From Sesamum alatum (taxonomy: Eukaryota; Streptophyta; Magnoliopsida; Lamiales; Pedaliaceae), in assembly GCA_034509735.1 (NCBI GenBank), contig JACGWO010000005.1:15303264-15367263 (forward strand): a stretch of 64,000 nt of DNA, written 5' to 3'. The notes under the pieces were generated by a model. The model saw only the letters and a program-made list of their open reading frames with translations. It had not been told where the DNA came from and did not search any database. Position numbers and translations under genes: made by a program. Below are positions 44,362 to 55,157 of this stretch, one piece after another (positions within the stretch are counted from its first letter, which is position 1; every line of letters begins with the position of its first letter).

Positions 44362-46355
44362 TGTTAGAATAGGTGACCATGTAAGCCAATTTTGGCGGGT
44401 ATATGTAACCTATGTCTAGACAATCATAGGTGTTTGATAAATCATTAATGAATAAAGAAGTGAATTTCATTTGGCATCACTTTGTTGTGTTCACTTATAT
44501 TTGTTTTCCATATCTGTTCACTACGCAAACAAAGCCCACGGACTGAGAATCAATTTCGGGGACTGGGACTACGCTTGGAGGTAGGTCCATGGAATCAGTC
44601 TTCCCGAATCAGTCCGGAAATCTCCAAGTCAAGGAATCCCGAAAAATGGGTACCGGGATTCCATTTGAGACTTGCACTAAGCACCTGCTGTCGTGTTTCA
44701 TCGACGGGTGACGAGGGTCGTCTAAGCAGTGTTAGTGGGTTAGCATGCTAGGACGCAGCTGACTGAGGTGACTCGCGGGAACCGTCTTACGGAGGACCTT
44801 GAGTATGGTCAGCAAGGTATGACGTGTATTCCCGGTTCCAACGGTACAGGTCAAGTCCTTTGACTTGAGGAATTGCTGAGTTTACCTGTACATCAGGGCT
44901 GTATCTTAGGTATGGTGAGAGATTGCCAGAATTCTCTTTGGTAGTCATAAGCCATGTCTAGTGCAGTTCTGGTGTGCAAAGTGACAGTAGTTTCCAAGAA
45001 AGGATCTGTCTCCTGTCAATAGGTTTTGGCAGTTGAGTCTCATATATATACTCTAGGTCTTGTCCCTAAAACTGTGGCCACAGTGACTGAACAGAAGGGA
45101 AGGATTCCTTTGCGGCGTTTAGTGAGGACAGACCGACACTTAGGTCCAAAATGGGTACCTGCATTTTCCGTGCCCTAGACTCTAAGTGATGAGACCGAAG
45201 ACAGAAGGACAAGTGTACTGTTAGAGCCTAAATGTTCATCCCTGAATATTTCACCTAGTCTCTAGTGCCATGGACCGTTGCTAGATGGCCACCCATGGTA
45301 ACGGAAGGATCCTAGGAATCCGACCAAGTCTAGCTGAAAGGTGAACCTAAAGAGTCACACACTATCCACACACATTTAGATATTTAATTAGGAATTAAAT
45401 ATTGGAGTGAAGGAATGATTAAATTGGATTTAATCGGGTCCTTTATTTTTCTTGGAGAAATAATTCCTTCTATTAGATATAAGGAATTAAATTGATAAAT
45501 TTGATTTATCAAAGGGATTTATTTAATGGGCTTAAATAATATTTATATTTATTTTAGCCTCTTGGAAATATTTAAATAGGTTTTAAATATTCCATTAAAT
45601 TAAATTAAATCAACGGTTGAGATCAATGGGAGAGATGGATGGCTAGGATTGTTTTGACTAGGTCAAAACACTACTTTGACTAGGACTTTGACTAGGTCAA
45701 AATCCTAGTCAAATTAGAGTTCTTAAAAGAGGAGTTTAAAGAGGATTAAACTCCTCTTCTATATAAACCCCTAGCATCCTACAAGTTGAAGGATGATGAA
45801 TCTCCAACACACACACAACACACACACAACTCGTCTCTCTCTCTCCCTCCATCTCGTCCGCCCCCTCTCTCTCTCACACACTCCAAGAAACTGTTTCTTT
45901 GTTCTCTTGTTCTTGGAACATTAGAACTTGATGAATCAATACCGTTAATTCATAACGTGTTGATTGATTCATCCACTCCAAATATTATACACTTGTTCGT
46001 TGCTAGCACGACGTGCAAGATACGTGGGTGGATCGTGTGTCACGATTTGGAGGGTCTCAAGAACGAGATCTTGGTGCAAAACGGGGAACAACGCGTGTAG
46101 CCGTTGAAGGCGAAAACGACAACGGGTAGGTCTCGTTTTAGATTTTCGTTCTCTTTTATTTTCAACCCTATGGCCTCCATGATATGTTATATGTGATTTA
46201 TTCATGAGATACACCGAACACCCGGGAAATTTCAAAGGCAGACCCTTTGAAACGTGTTTTAATTTAAAAGCATGTTTAAATTCCGCATTTACTTTTTTAA
46301 TTATACCGCGCTTCCGCATTCGCGCTTTTCCCGGGACGATCCACAATTCCTTTCA
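44362..46355 (+). repeat. E4 5' LTR
   Basis: It starts TGTTAGAATAGG and ends CCTTTCA. The W-box cluster (about 45654-45712) and TATATAA (45760-45766) are in the same layout as E1, followed by the CA/CT tract (about 45804-45885). Confidence 0.95.
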
Positions 46356-46567
46356 GTGGTATCAAAGCCCGGTTCGGTGTATAGGCCTAGGGTTTATGTG
46401 CGTTTTAAGCATGAAACGTGTTTTGAGCATGTTTTAATTGAATCTTGATTTTCTTGATTATTAAAGCATGTTGTTTTGTTGCTTTTAATTCGTGTGAAAT
46501 TCTAAATGTTGGTATTTTTCTGTTTTTCTTGGGAAACGGGGGAAATTTGAACTGAAAAACGAGAAAC

Positions 46568-47080
46568 GCCACAGCGGCCAGCCGGGAAGGCTGGCCGCGC
46601 GCAGCCGAGCGCTGCCGGCAGGGCAGACGCGCGCAGGCAAGGGTAGCCTGCGCGCGCCCGCCCAGCCGGCCGCGCAGGGGCAGCGCGCGCGCAAGGGGGC
46701 GCCTCCAGCCGCGCGCGCGGGCGGACGAGGGTGTCTGCGCGCGCGCGCGCGCAAGGCTGTCGGGCGGAGAGCCCGCGCGCGGACGGCACCAGGCGCGCGC
46801 GCACGCAGACGGAGGCGTCTGCGCGCGCGCGCCCGCGGGCGTGCCCAGTGCGCGTCTGCGCGCGCGCACTGCGCACAGCGCAGGCACGCGGCTGGCGACC
46901 AGCAGGCCGGCGCGCGCGAGGCAAAGGAGCCTGCGCGCGCGACGGTCTGCCGGGACACCAGGCCGCGCAGCGCGCGCTGCACGCAGGCAAGGGGCCTGCG
47001 CGCGCGCGCCCGGCCAGGCGGTGCCTGCGCGCACGGCCGGCCGGCTGCTGCTAGTGGCGGCGGCCGGCGGCTGCTGCAGC
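46568..47080 (+). repeat. GC-hairpin array in E4 leader
   Basis: It is colinear with the E1 and E3 arrays and is the shortest of the three young copies; it lacks one hairpin segment after CGCGCTGC (about 46980). The first hairpin CGGCCAGCC/GGCTGGCCG is kept at 46574-46596. Confidence 0.9.
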
Positions 47081-48611
47081 TAGGGTTTCTTGAAACCCTA
47101 GCATTATTTTATTCTTTTTATTTACTTTTCAGTTTTTAATTTTTAATTAATTCTGAAAATTCGTTGTTTGGGTTCAATTTTGCCTAAAATCCTAAAGACA
47201 TTATTTTAGGAGTAAAATAAATTGGATTTAGAATCCCGGGGTTATTTTACTTAAAATAATGAGGAAAGGTTTTCCTAAAACGAAAAAAAATATTATTACC
47301 AATATTTGTGTTTTATTTTTCACACGTTGCGCACATGATCATTTATTTCTGTTTTGGATTATTATGATTGGAAATCATGAATTATTGGTATATTGTAATT
47401 ATGTGATTGGATCATGTGATTATGTGTGTTGGATGGAAATGGATGATCACGAGCCCTAGACCGGATGTATGGTTTAATTTTCTGTTGGGCCTGTGTGCCT
47501 CTTTAACTGCTTTCTCCTTCTCTCTTTTCTAGTGCCTTGGAATAATAAGGCTTTCTACCTCCCTCCTTATGTACTCCCCCCGGGTTTTCGCTGGGGTTTC
47601 TACTTTTTAATATGTAATGAGAGTAGACTAGGAGTGAGGTTTCCATTTTTTGTAATTGGTGGAGAAGAAGGAAGGACCACATGGAGAGCCCAGACCGGAG
47701 GTCCCTTGGCGTTTTCCATGAAGTGAAGAAAGAGAAAAAGAGACCAAGGCCCATCAGCATGATGATTGGGTTACTATTATTGTAATAGTATAGGACCAAC
47801 CCTAGATTGACCATAGATCCACTGCGGGCTCAGTGGATCGCATAGGATTCGGGCTCGTGATCATCCAACAGGGGCGTGCTAGGCTTTAATTTTGCATGTG
47901 GTTATTGTGATGGATGAATGGGTTTTTATTTATCATATAACTGCTATGGATGGATTTTATTTATGCATTATGGATGAATGTATGCATATATATTATGAGA
48001 TCTCGGTCATTCACCACTCTCACATTGGTTGGACCAATGTTGAAATATTAGGCCCTAGATAAAGTGGACATGAACTCTAGGAGTTCGTCCATGCCTTCCA
48101 ATCCGTGGCATAGTGAGGAAGCTGTTTTAGGTCAATAGCGTGGTCTCACGAGTCGTGGCACGTTATTGTACTTAAAAGAAGCTGCACTGTGTCATGAACG
48201 AAAAATGGGCTGCTGTTACCTGTCTCACGAGTCGTGGGGGTACTAGTGGGTCTGTGGCTCGGTCGATTGGGTCGGGTCTAACGCCCAATTAGCATGATTC
48301 GCTTGGAGTCCTCGGGGTCATGCAAAAGGGTGAGGCAATAATCTTGGGAATCTCGTGGAACGAGAATGGTATGGAATACCTCCCACAGGATCTTTTCCAT
48401 GCGAATCGTAAAAGCGGGGTATGGGAAAAATCGCTGTGGATCCCAAGCCCACTAGGAAAGGATTTCCCGAAAATCACGTTTGAGAGTACCGTGTTTTCGT
48501 ATAAATAGTGGGAGGATTAAATGACTAAAGACCAAGCATTTAATTATTTCATCAAACCACCGTCTTTATTTTCTGCTGATCGCGCGTTGTTTTCTAAATG
48601 TAGATTTTAAA
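47081..48611 (+). other. E4 leader downstream part
   Basis: It holds the telobox palindrome (47080-47101), a Y-tract ending TTTTCTAG before TGCCTTGG (about 47510-47532), CACGAGTCGTG at 48147-48157 and 48236-48246, the 62-codon frame 48320-48508 and TATAAATAG. No stable coding content. Confidence 0.75.
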
Positions 48612-49799
48612 ATGTCTAAGAACCCACTATCAACCATTCTTGAGACAAACAAATTCAATGGAACAAATTACAACGACTGGTTGCGCAATCTCAGGATAGT
48701 CCTAGATTACGAGAACCAAGGCTACGTCATGGACGAGCCTCTCCCTAGGACCTTACCGGAAGGATCCACGCCAGAAGAACGTGAGACGTTCGAGACTTGG
48801 CATAAGGATAACCGGAAGGTCCATAGCATCATACTTGCTTCGATGACCAATGAGATTCAGAAGCAATATGAAAGGCTAGACGATGTCCCTTCCATTATGG
48901 CTCGCCTTAAGGATTGCTATGCAGTCCCGGACCGGTATACTAGGTATGTCGCGACCAAGGCGTTCTTTGGAACTAAAATGACAGAAGGATCCTCTGTACA
49001 AGAGCATGGGGTTAAAATGCTTACCCTAGTGGAAAAGCTCGAGGACCTAAAGGCAGGTCTCGATAACGAAACGTACATAGATGTGATCCTTCAGTCACTC
49101 CCACCCTCCTTCGACCAATTTATCGTCAACTATAATATGAATACACTTGAGAAGGGCATTCATGAGTTGATCAATATGTTGGTGCAATACGAGGCAACGA
49201 CTAAGAAGTCCACGCCTTCGGTATTGTTTGGAGGTGCTTCAACTTCCAAGACGAAAGGCAAGGGTGCCGGACGTTGGAAAAAGAAGAAGGGGAAGGGAAA
49301 AGCCGTCATAGCAGCTACGAACACTCAGAGTGTTCCCATTGCCAAAGAGGGGAAAGGCAAAGGAAAGGGAAAGGTTGTCTCCAAGCAACAGTCAAAGGCA
49401 AATGACATATGTATCAACTGCCGTGAGAAAGGGCATTGGAAGAGAGAGTGCCCCAAACTCTTCTCAAACCAAGGTATATTTGTGATTGAGGTTAACATGG
49501 TCACTAATTCTGCCTCTTGGGTATTGGATACCGGCTGTGGAGCTCACATTTGCAATGATTTGCAGGTGCTGAAAAGAAGCAGAAAACTAAGTAGCGGGGA
49601 CATGATCCTGAAGCTCGGAAATGGCAAGGCCATCTCGGCAGAAGCAGTAGGATCCCCCACTTTAGTAATTAGTGATACCATTAGCATAGAATTAGAGCAG
49701 GTTTATTTTGTACCTAGTATGATTAAGAACATCATTTCCATTCCATTGTTGGACAATAGTGGTTATGAGTTCAGAATCAATAAAATTGCTTTTATTTGA
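48612..49799 (+). CDS. E4 gag and protease, frame ends early
   Basis: This 395-codon frame starts MSKNPLSTILETNKF. It contains the capsid-like UBN2 domain (about residues 10-200), a Lys/Gly-rich linker, a CCHC zinc knuckle (about 267-281, CINCREKGHWKREC) and the aspartic protease with its catalytic DTGC at about residue 306. A 1-nt loss in an A run at about 49784 (E1 has five A, E4 four) ends the frame at KIAFI. Without it the frame would run on into integrase, as in other copia elements that make one gag-pol polyprotein. The start is supported by identity with E1 and E3. Confidence 0.92.
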   Translation: MSKNPLSTILETNKFNGTNYNDWLRNLRIVLDYENQGYVMDEPLPRTLPEGSTPEERETFETWHKDNRKVHSIILASMTNEIQKQYERLDDVPSIMARLKDCYAVPDRYTRYVATKAFFGTKMTEGSSVQEHGVKMLTLVEKLEDLKAGLDNETYIDVILQSLPPSFDQFIVNYNMNTLEKGIHELINMLVQYEATTKKSTPSVLFGGASTSKTKGKGAGRWKKKKGKGKAVIAATNTQSVPIAKEGKGKGKGKVVSKQQSKANDICINCREKGHWKRECPKLFSNQGIFVIEVNMVTNSASWVLDTGCGAHICNDLQVLKRSRKLSSGDMILKLGNGKAISAEAVGSPTLVISDTISIELEQVYFVPSMIKNIISIPLLDNSGYEFRINKIAFI

Positions 49800-51025
49800 T
49801 GAGGTGTGGAATTGCTCATCTACTTGGTACATTGCACAACGGGCTCTATATCTTGCAACAAACGAATTTCGTTCTTAACGCTCAACACAAACGGAAATTA
49901 GATAATAACGGGAACGCACGTCTGTGGCACGCTAGGCTAGGTCATATATCCCAAGATAGGATGAAAAAGTTGGTAGACTCAAAGAACCTAGAGGTTGGGG
50001 ACTTGAGTGATCTACCAACTTGTGAGTCTTGTCTAAGAGGAAAAATGACCAAAAAGCCCTTTGTAGGACAAAGCAGGCTTGCCACAGGTCTGTTGGACTT
50101 GGTCCATACAGACGTATGTGGACCACTAAGGACGCAGGCCCGAGGTGGGTTCTCCTGCTTCATAACCTTCACCGATGATCATTCACGGTACGGTTATGTT
50201 TACCTGATGAGGTACAAGTCTGAAGCTCTTGAGAGGTTTAAAGAATTCAGGCTTGAAGTGGAGAACCAGACCAACTGCAAAATTAAAGTCCTACGGTCAG
50301 ACCGAGGCGGTGAATACCTTAGTGCCGAATTCCTAGATTATCTAAAAGAAAATGGTATAATATCGGAATGGACACCTCCCGGAACACCACAGTTAAATGG
50401 CGTCTCTGAAAGGAGGAACCGAACCCTGTTGGACATGGTTCGGTCCATGATGAGTTTTACCAAATTGCCCTTATCGTTTTGGGGTTATGCATTAGAAACG
50501 GCAGCCAAGTTGTTGAATTTGGCGCCTACCAGTGCATTGACCCAAACGCCATATGAGATATGGCACAGCAAGCCTGCGTCCTACAACTACTTGAAAGTGT
50601 GGGGTAGCCCCGCATACGTCAAGAGGTTAGTGGGAGATAAGCTAGAATCCAGGTCTAGCCTATGCAGGTTCGTTGGATACCCTAGAGAAACTGCGGGTTA
50701 TTACTTTTATGACCCTTTGGAACAAAAGGTATTTGTTTCAAGGAATGCAGTATTCTTGGAGCAAGGCTTCCCGGAGGATATCCAACCTGATGAGCTGATC
50801 CTTGAGGAATCAAGTGATGGAACTCAACCATCAGAAATAGCCGCGGAAACCTCACCAAGAGGGCTGACCAACCTAGAGAAGTCCAACATGCTAGGCATGA
50901 AGGACAACCTCAAGAAAGGCCAGTCCCGGTCCCTGAACCGCCGGCTCCGATACAGTCAGCGCCCACAGTTACCCCTGACGTTCCCGTCCTCCGTAGGTCC
51001 ACTAGAGAATCCAGACCTCCAGTGA
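49796..51025 (+). CDS. E4 integrase, C-terminus frameshifted
   Basis: This frame overlaps the gag-protease frame. It contains an intact HHCC finger (WHARLGH then CESCLRGKM). The catalytic core has D106, D169 and E205 in VHTDVCG, RSDRGGEY and GVSERRN, which is DD35E spacing. The copia GYPRETAGYYFYD region follows. After TSPRG a deletion of about 23 bp relative to E1 (near 50862) moves it out of frame, so the last about 55 residues are not the true linker. The ATG at 49796 is not a real start; it is in the polyprotein frame. Confidence 0.92.
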   Translation: MMRCGIAHLLGTLHNGLYILQQTNFVLNAQHKRKLDNNGNARLWHARLGHISQDRMKKLVDSKNLEVGDLSDLPTCESCLRGKMTKKPFVGQSRLATGLLDLVHTDVCGPLRTQARGGFSCFITFTDDHSRYGYVYLMRYKSEALERFKEFRLEVENQTNCKIKVLRSDRGGEYLSAEFLDYLKENGIISEWTPPGTPQLNGVSERRNRTLLDMVRSMMSFTKLPLSFWGYALETAAKLLNLAPTSALTQTPYEIWHSKPASYNYLKVWGSPAYVKRLVGDKLESRSSLCRFVGYPRETAGYYFYDPLEQKVFVSRNAVFLEQGFPEDIQPDELILEESSDGTQPSEIAAETSPRGLTNLEKSNMLGMKDNLKKGQSRSLNRRLRYSQRPQLPLTFPSSVGPLENPDLQ

Positions 51026-51456
51026 GATATGGGTTTCTAGGTGCGACCGATCTTCTGGATAACGATCCTAAGACATACGGGGAAGCGATGTCTGACATCG
51101 ACTCCGGGAAATGGCTTGAGGCCATGAAGACCGAAATGGACTCCATGAGCGAGAACCAAGTTTGGAGACTTGTAGATCCACCGAAAGGTGTTAAGCCAGT
51201 GGGCTGTAAGTGGGTCTACAAGCGCAAAATCGGCGTTGATGGAGAAGTCACAACCTTTAAGGCTAGGCTTGTAGCTAAGGGATACACTCAACGACCCGGG
51301 GTCGATTTTGAGGACACCTACTCGCCAGTAGCCATGGCTAAATCCATTCGGATCCTGCTTGCCATAGCAGCATGGTATGACTATGAAATATGGCAGATGG
51401 ACGTGAAAACGGCCTTCCTCAACGGTTTCGTTGAAGAAGAGATCTATATGGATTAG
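51022..51456 (+). pseudogene. E4 reverse transcriptase, first part, ends at amber codon
   Basis: It begins in the linker (YGFLGATDLLDNDPKTYGEA) and covers the first RT blocks: KWVYKRKIGVDGEVTTFKAR, LVAKGYTQRPGVDFEDTYSP and QMDVKTAFLNG with the first catalytic Asp. The TAG at 51454-51456 replaces a CAG kept in E1 (26401), a single C-to-T change. Such changes are typical of deaminated methyl-C or of normal decay. Confidence 0.92.
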
Positions 51457-52641
51457 CCGGAGGGTTTCACGGTCACTAGAGAAGAACAGAAGGTCTGTCG
51501 TCTCCAGAAGTCCATCTATGGCCTCAAACAAGCATCCCGAAGTTGGAACATTCGATTTGATGAAGTAATACGGGGATATGACTTCATCAAAAACGAATCC
51601 GACCCTTGTGTATACAAGAAGGTCAGTGGGAGCTCTATAGCGTTCCTAGTGCTTTACGTGGATGACATTCTGCTCATTGGTAATGACGTCAGAATGTTAG
51701 GAAACACGAAAGCATGGCTGTCAACCAAGTTTTCCATGAAGGACTTGGGTGAAGCCTCCTACATCCTAGGCATCCAGATTGTCAGGGACAGATCTAAAAG
51801 GATGTTAGGGCTCACCCAAAACTCGTATATGGAGAAAGTCCTAAAGAGATATCGAATGGACAACTCCAAACGAGGATTCCTTCCAATGAGGCATGGGATC
51901 AAGTTATCCAAGAAGCAGTCCCCGCAGACTGATGAGGAACTTGAAAAGATGAAAGTCATCCCCTATGCTTCTGCCGTAGGTAGCATCCAATATGCGGTCC
52001 ATTGCACCAGGCCTGACATTGCATACGCTTTGAGCGTGACAAGCAGATATCAGTCCTGTGCAGGAGAGGCACATTGGAATGCCGTTAAGGGCATCCTTAA
52101 GTACCTTAGGAGGACTAAGGAAATGTTCTTGGTCTATGGCAATGGAGAACTAATTCTGGAAGGCTTTAGCGACGCTAGCTTCCAGTCTGATGACGATGAT
52201 GCCAAGTCTCAATCGGGGTATGTATTCAAACTCCACGGAGGAGTAGTGGCTTGGAAAAATTCCAAGCAAGCAACCACTGCTGACTCCACCACTGAGGCTG
52301 AATACATAGCAGCTTCAGAAGCTGCTAAGGAAGCGGTTTGGATGAGAAACTACATCCAAGAGTTGGGTGTGGTGCCTAGCATCGCCGAGCCCGTTGTCAT
52401 CTTCTGTGATAACAACGGTGCAATAGCGCAAGCAAAGGAGCCGAGATCTCATCACCGTTCCAAACACATTCTTAGATGCTACCATCTTCTTAGAGAAATG
52501 GTAGGAAGAGGTGACGTTCGGATGGACCGAGTCAACTCAGCAGACAACACAGCAGACCCGCTGACAAAGCCTATGTCGCAGAGTGCTCATACGCAACATC
52601 TTGAGAAGATGGGGATTAGGCATATGGGTGATTGGCTTTAA
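51457..52641 (+). pseudogene. E4 reverse transcriptase, rest, and RNase H
   Basis: This is the same frame as the preceding piece, open to the end: PEGFTV, YGLKQASRSW, the catalytic YVDD at 51655-51666, thumb, then RNase H with SDASF, TEAEYIAASEAAK and FCDNNGAIAQAKEP, ending HMGDWL at 52641. It has no internal start near the amber codon (the first in-frame GTG is 51649). RT and RNase H are complete in sequence and are parted from gag only by the three lesions described for this element. Confidence 0.92.
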
Positions 52642-52657
52642 AGGTCAAGTGGGAGAT

Positions 52658-54654
52658 TGTTAGAATAGGTGACCATGTAAGCCAATTTTGGCGGGTATAT
52701 GTAACCTATGTCTAGACAATCATAGGTGTTTGATAAATCATTAATGAATAAAGAAGTGAATTTCATTTGGCATCACTTTGTTTGTGTTCACTTATATTTG
52801 TTTTCCATATCTGTTCACTACGCAAACAAAGCCCACGGACTGAGAATCAATTTCGGGGACTGGGACTACGCTTGGAGGTAGGTCCATGGAATCAGTCTTC
52901 CCGAATCAGTCCGGAAATCTCCAAGTCAAGGAATCCCGAAAATGGGTACCGGGATTCCATTTGAGACTTGCACTAAGCACCTGCTGTCGTGTTTCATCGA
53001 CGGGTGACGAGGGTCGTCTAAGCAGTGTTAGTGGGTTAGCATGCTAGGACGCAGCTGACTGAGGTGACTTGCGGGAACCGTCTTACGGAGGACCTTGAGT
53101 ATGGTCAGCAAGGTATGACGTGTATTCCCGGTTCCAACGGTACAGGTCAAGTCCTTTGACTTGAGGAATTGCTGAGTTTACCTGTACATCAGGGCTGTAT
53201 CTTAGGTATGGTGAGAGATTGCCAGAATTCTCTTTGGTAGTCATAAGCCATGTCTAGTGCAGTTCTGGTGTGCAAAGTGACAGTAGTTTCCAAGAAAGGA
53301 TCTGTCTCCTGTCAATAGGTTTTGGCAGTTGAGTCTCATATATATACTCTAGGCCTTGTCCCTAAAACTGTGGCCACAGTGACTGAAACAGAAGGGAAGG
53401 ATTCCTTTGCGGCGTTTAGTGAGGACAGACCGACACTTAGGTCCAAAATGGGTACCTGCATTTTCCGTGCCCTAGACTCTAAGTGATGAGACCGAAGACA
53501 GAAGGACAAGTGTACTGTTAGAGCCTAAATGTTCATCCCTGAATATTTCACCTAGTCTCTAGTGCCATGGACCGTTGCTAGATGGCCACCCATGGTAACG
53601 GAAGGATCCTAGGAATCCGACCAAGTCTAGCTGAAAGGTGAACCTAAAGAGTCACACACTATCCACACACATTTAGATATTTAATTAGGAATTAAATATT
53701 GGAGTGAAGGAATGATTAAATTGGATTTAATCGGGTCCTTTATTTTTCTTGGAGAAATAATTCCTTCTATTAGATATAAGGAATTAAATTGATAAATTTG
53801 ATTTATCAAAGGGATTTATTTAATGGGCTTAAATAATATTTATATTTATTTTAGCCTCTTGGAAATATTTAAATAGGTTTTAAATATTCCATTAAATTAA
53901 TTTAAATCAACGGTTGAGATCAATGGGAGAGATGGATGGCTAGGATTGTTTTGACTAGGTCAAAACACTACTTTGACTAGGACTTTGACTAGGTCAAAAT
54001 CCTAGTCAAATTAGAGTTCTTAAAAGAGGAGTTTAAAGAGGATTAAACTCTTCTTCTATATAAACCCCTAGCATCCTACAAGTTGAAGGATGATGAATCT
54101 CCAACACACACACAACACACACACAACTCGTCTCTCTCTCTCCCTCCATCTCGTCCGCCCCCTCTCTCTCTCACACACTCCAAGAAATTGTTTCTTTGTT
54201 CTCTTGTTCTTGGAACATTAGAACTTGATGAATCAATACCGTTAATTCATAACGTGTTGATTGATTCATCCACTCCAAATATTATACACTTGTTCGTTGC
54301 TAGCACGACGTGCAAGATACGTGGGTGGATCGTGTGTCACGATTTGGAGGGTCTCAAGAACGAGATCTTGGTGCAAAACGGGGAACAACGCGTGTAGCCG
54401 TTGAAGGCGAAAACGACAACGGGTAGGTCTCGTTTTTAGATTTTCGTTCTCTTTTATTTTTCAACCCTATGGCCTCCATGATATGTTATATGTGATTTAT
54501 TCATGAGATACACCGAACACCCGGGAAATTTCAAAGGCACACCCTTTGAAACGTGTTTTAATTTAAAAGCATGTTTAAATTCCGCATTTATTTTTTTAAT
54601 TATACCGCGCTTCCGCATTCGCGCTTTTCCCGGGACGATCCACAATTCCTTTCA
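52658..54654 (+). repeat. E4 3' LTR
   Basis: It starts TGTTAGAATAGG after GTGGGAGAT and ends CCTTTCA, followed by GTTTA. Nearly identical to 44362-46355. Confidence 0.95.
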
Positions 54655-55157
54655 GTTTATTCGGTGTTTCACTAAATAACCTTGTCCTATCTGGGCGTGT
54701 TCTTAAGACATTAGCCAAGTTGTAAAACATGGCACTTTCTAAAGATTGTGGCCCAGACACTATATTGGATATGGCATGTCAAGCTTGTGTTCTACGAAGT
54801 ACTTGAGTGTATAGGATGGTTCTGCACATGTCAAGGGACTGGTGGGAGACAAACTAGGTTTGCATAGGTTCATGTGTTGTCTTAAGAAAAATTGGACTTC
54901 AGATGATAACCGGTGTAAGGAGTAGCTCCTTGCGAATCAAGTAGAGCAACACCGTAGTAGATATAGCGAACATCATTTGAAATCACGTCTGCCCACTGAC
55001 TATATTCCAATTCCCCTAAGGACGACCAGAATATCTTAGATACCTGAGATGTACAAGTTTTTGGGTTAGTCCGGTCAATTGGATTATAATCTAAAAGACA
55101 TAAGGAGAAGAGATATTGGACATTGGATCGAATCAATGGCTTGGAGCCGTGTGATTA
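54655..55157 (+). pseudogene. E2 integrase to RT-start remnant
   Basis: This resumes E2 pol exactly after E4. It is alignable by eye with E1 25370-26070: GCCAAGTTGTAAAACATGG with GCCAAGTTATTGAATTTGG, the stretch around GGAGACAAACTAGG, and near the end GACATTGGATC and AATGGCTTGGAGCC with the sibling GACATCGACTC and AATGGCTTGAGGCC. It has many stops. It is cut at 55157 by the minus-strand LTR. Confidence 0.75.

Larger units (their letters stand above)
44362..54654 (+). mobile_element. Copia element E4, full length, TSD GTTCA/GTTTA
   Basis: 5' LTR 44362-46355, PBS 46357, leader with GC block 46568-47080, gag-pol 48612-52641, polypurine tract 52640-52657, 3' LTR 52658-54654; 10,293 bp in all. 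The flanking pentamers are GTTCA (44357-44361) and GTTTA (54655-54659), one transition apart. By eye the LTRs differ by about seven substitutions plus homopolymer indels. It has the fewest coding breaks in the window: a 1-nt loss, a deletion of about 23 bp and one amber codon. Confidence 0.95.
18286..55157 (+). mobile_element. Copia element E2, old outer element, split by five insertions
   Basis: The pieces, in order, are: LTR left part 18286-19201, LTR right part 29609-30912, PBS and leader 30913-32073, leader 34138-34526, leader and gag 42270-44361, and integrase to start of RT 54660-55157. Each break rejoins cleanly when the insertion and one copy of its target duplication are removed. The pieces are clearly of the same family as E1/E3/E4 but strongly diverged, with stops and frameshifts throughout, so this is the oldest layer. 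The terminal CA of the LTR has become TA. The 3' half, including the 3' LTR, lies beyond the window or is lost, so its own target duplication cannot be checked. Confidence 0.85.

Noticed and set aside
45786..46100. 104-codon frame in the E4 LTR, repeated in the 3' LTR at 54083-54397
   Set aside because: It lies in the transcribed LTR region across the CA/CT repeat. The frame is not kept in E1 or E3 LTRs, where the same region is broken by indels.
54882..55136. 84-codon minus-strand frame that looked like a separate gene piece
   Set aside because: The plus strand aligns step by step with integrase-RT linker sequence of E1, so this is antisense of the E2 pol remnant.
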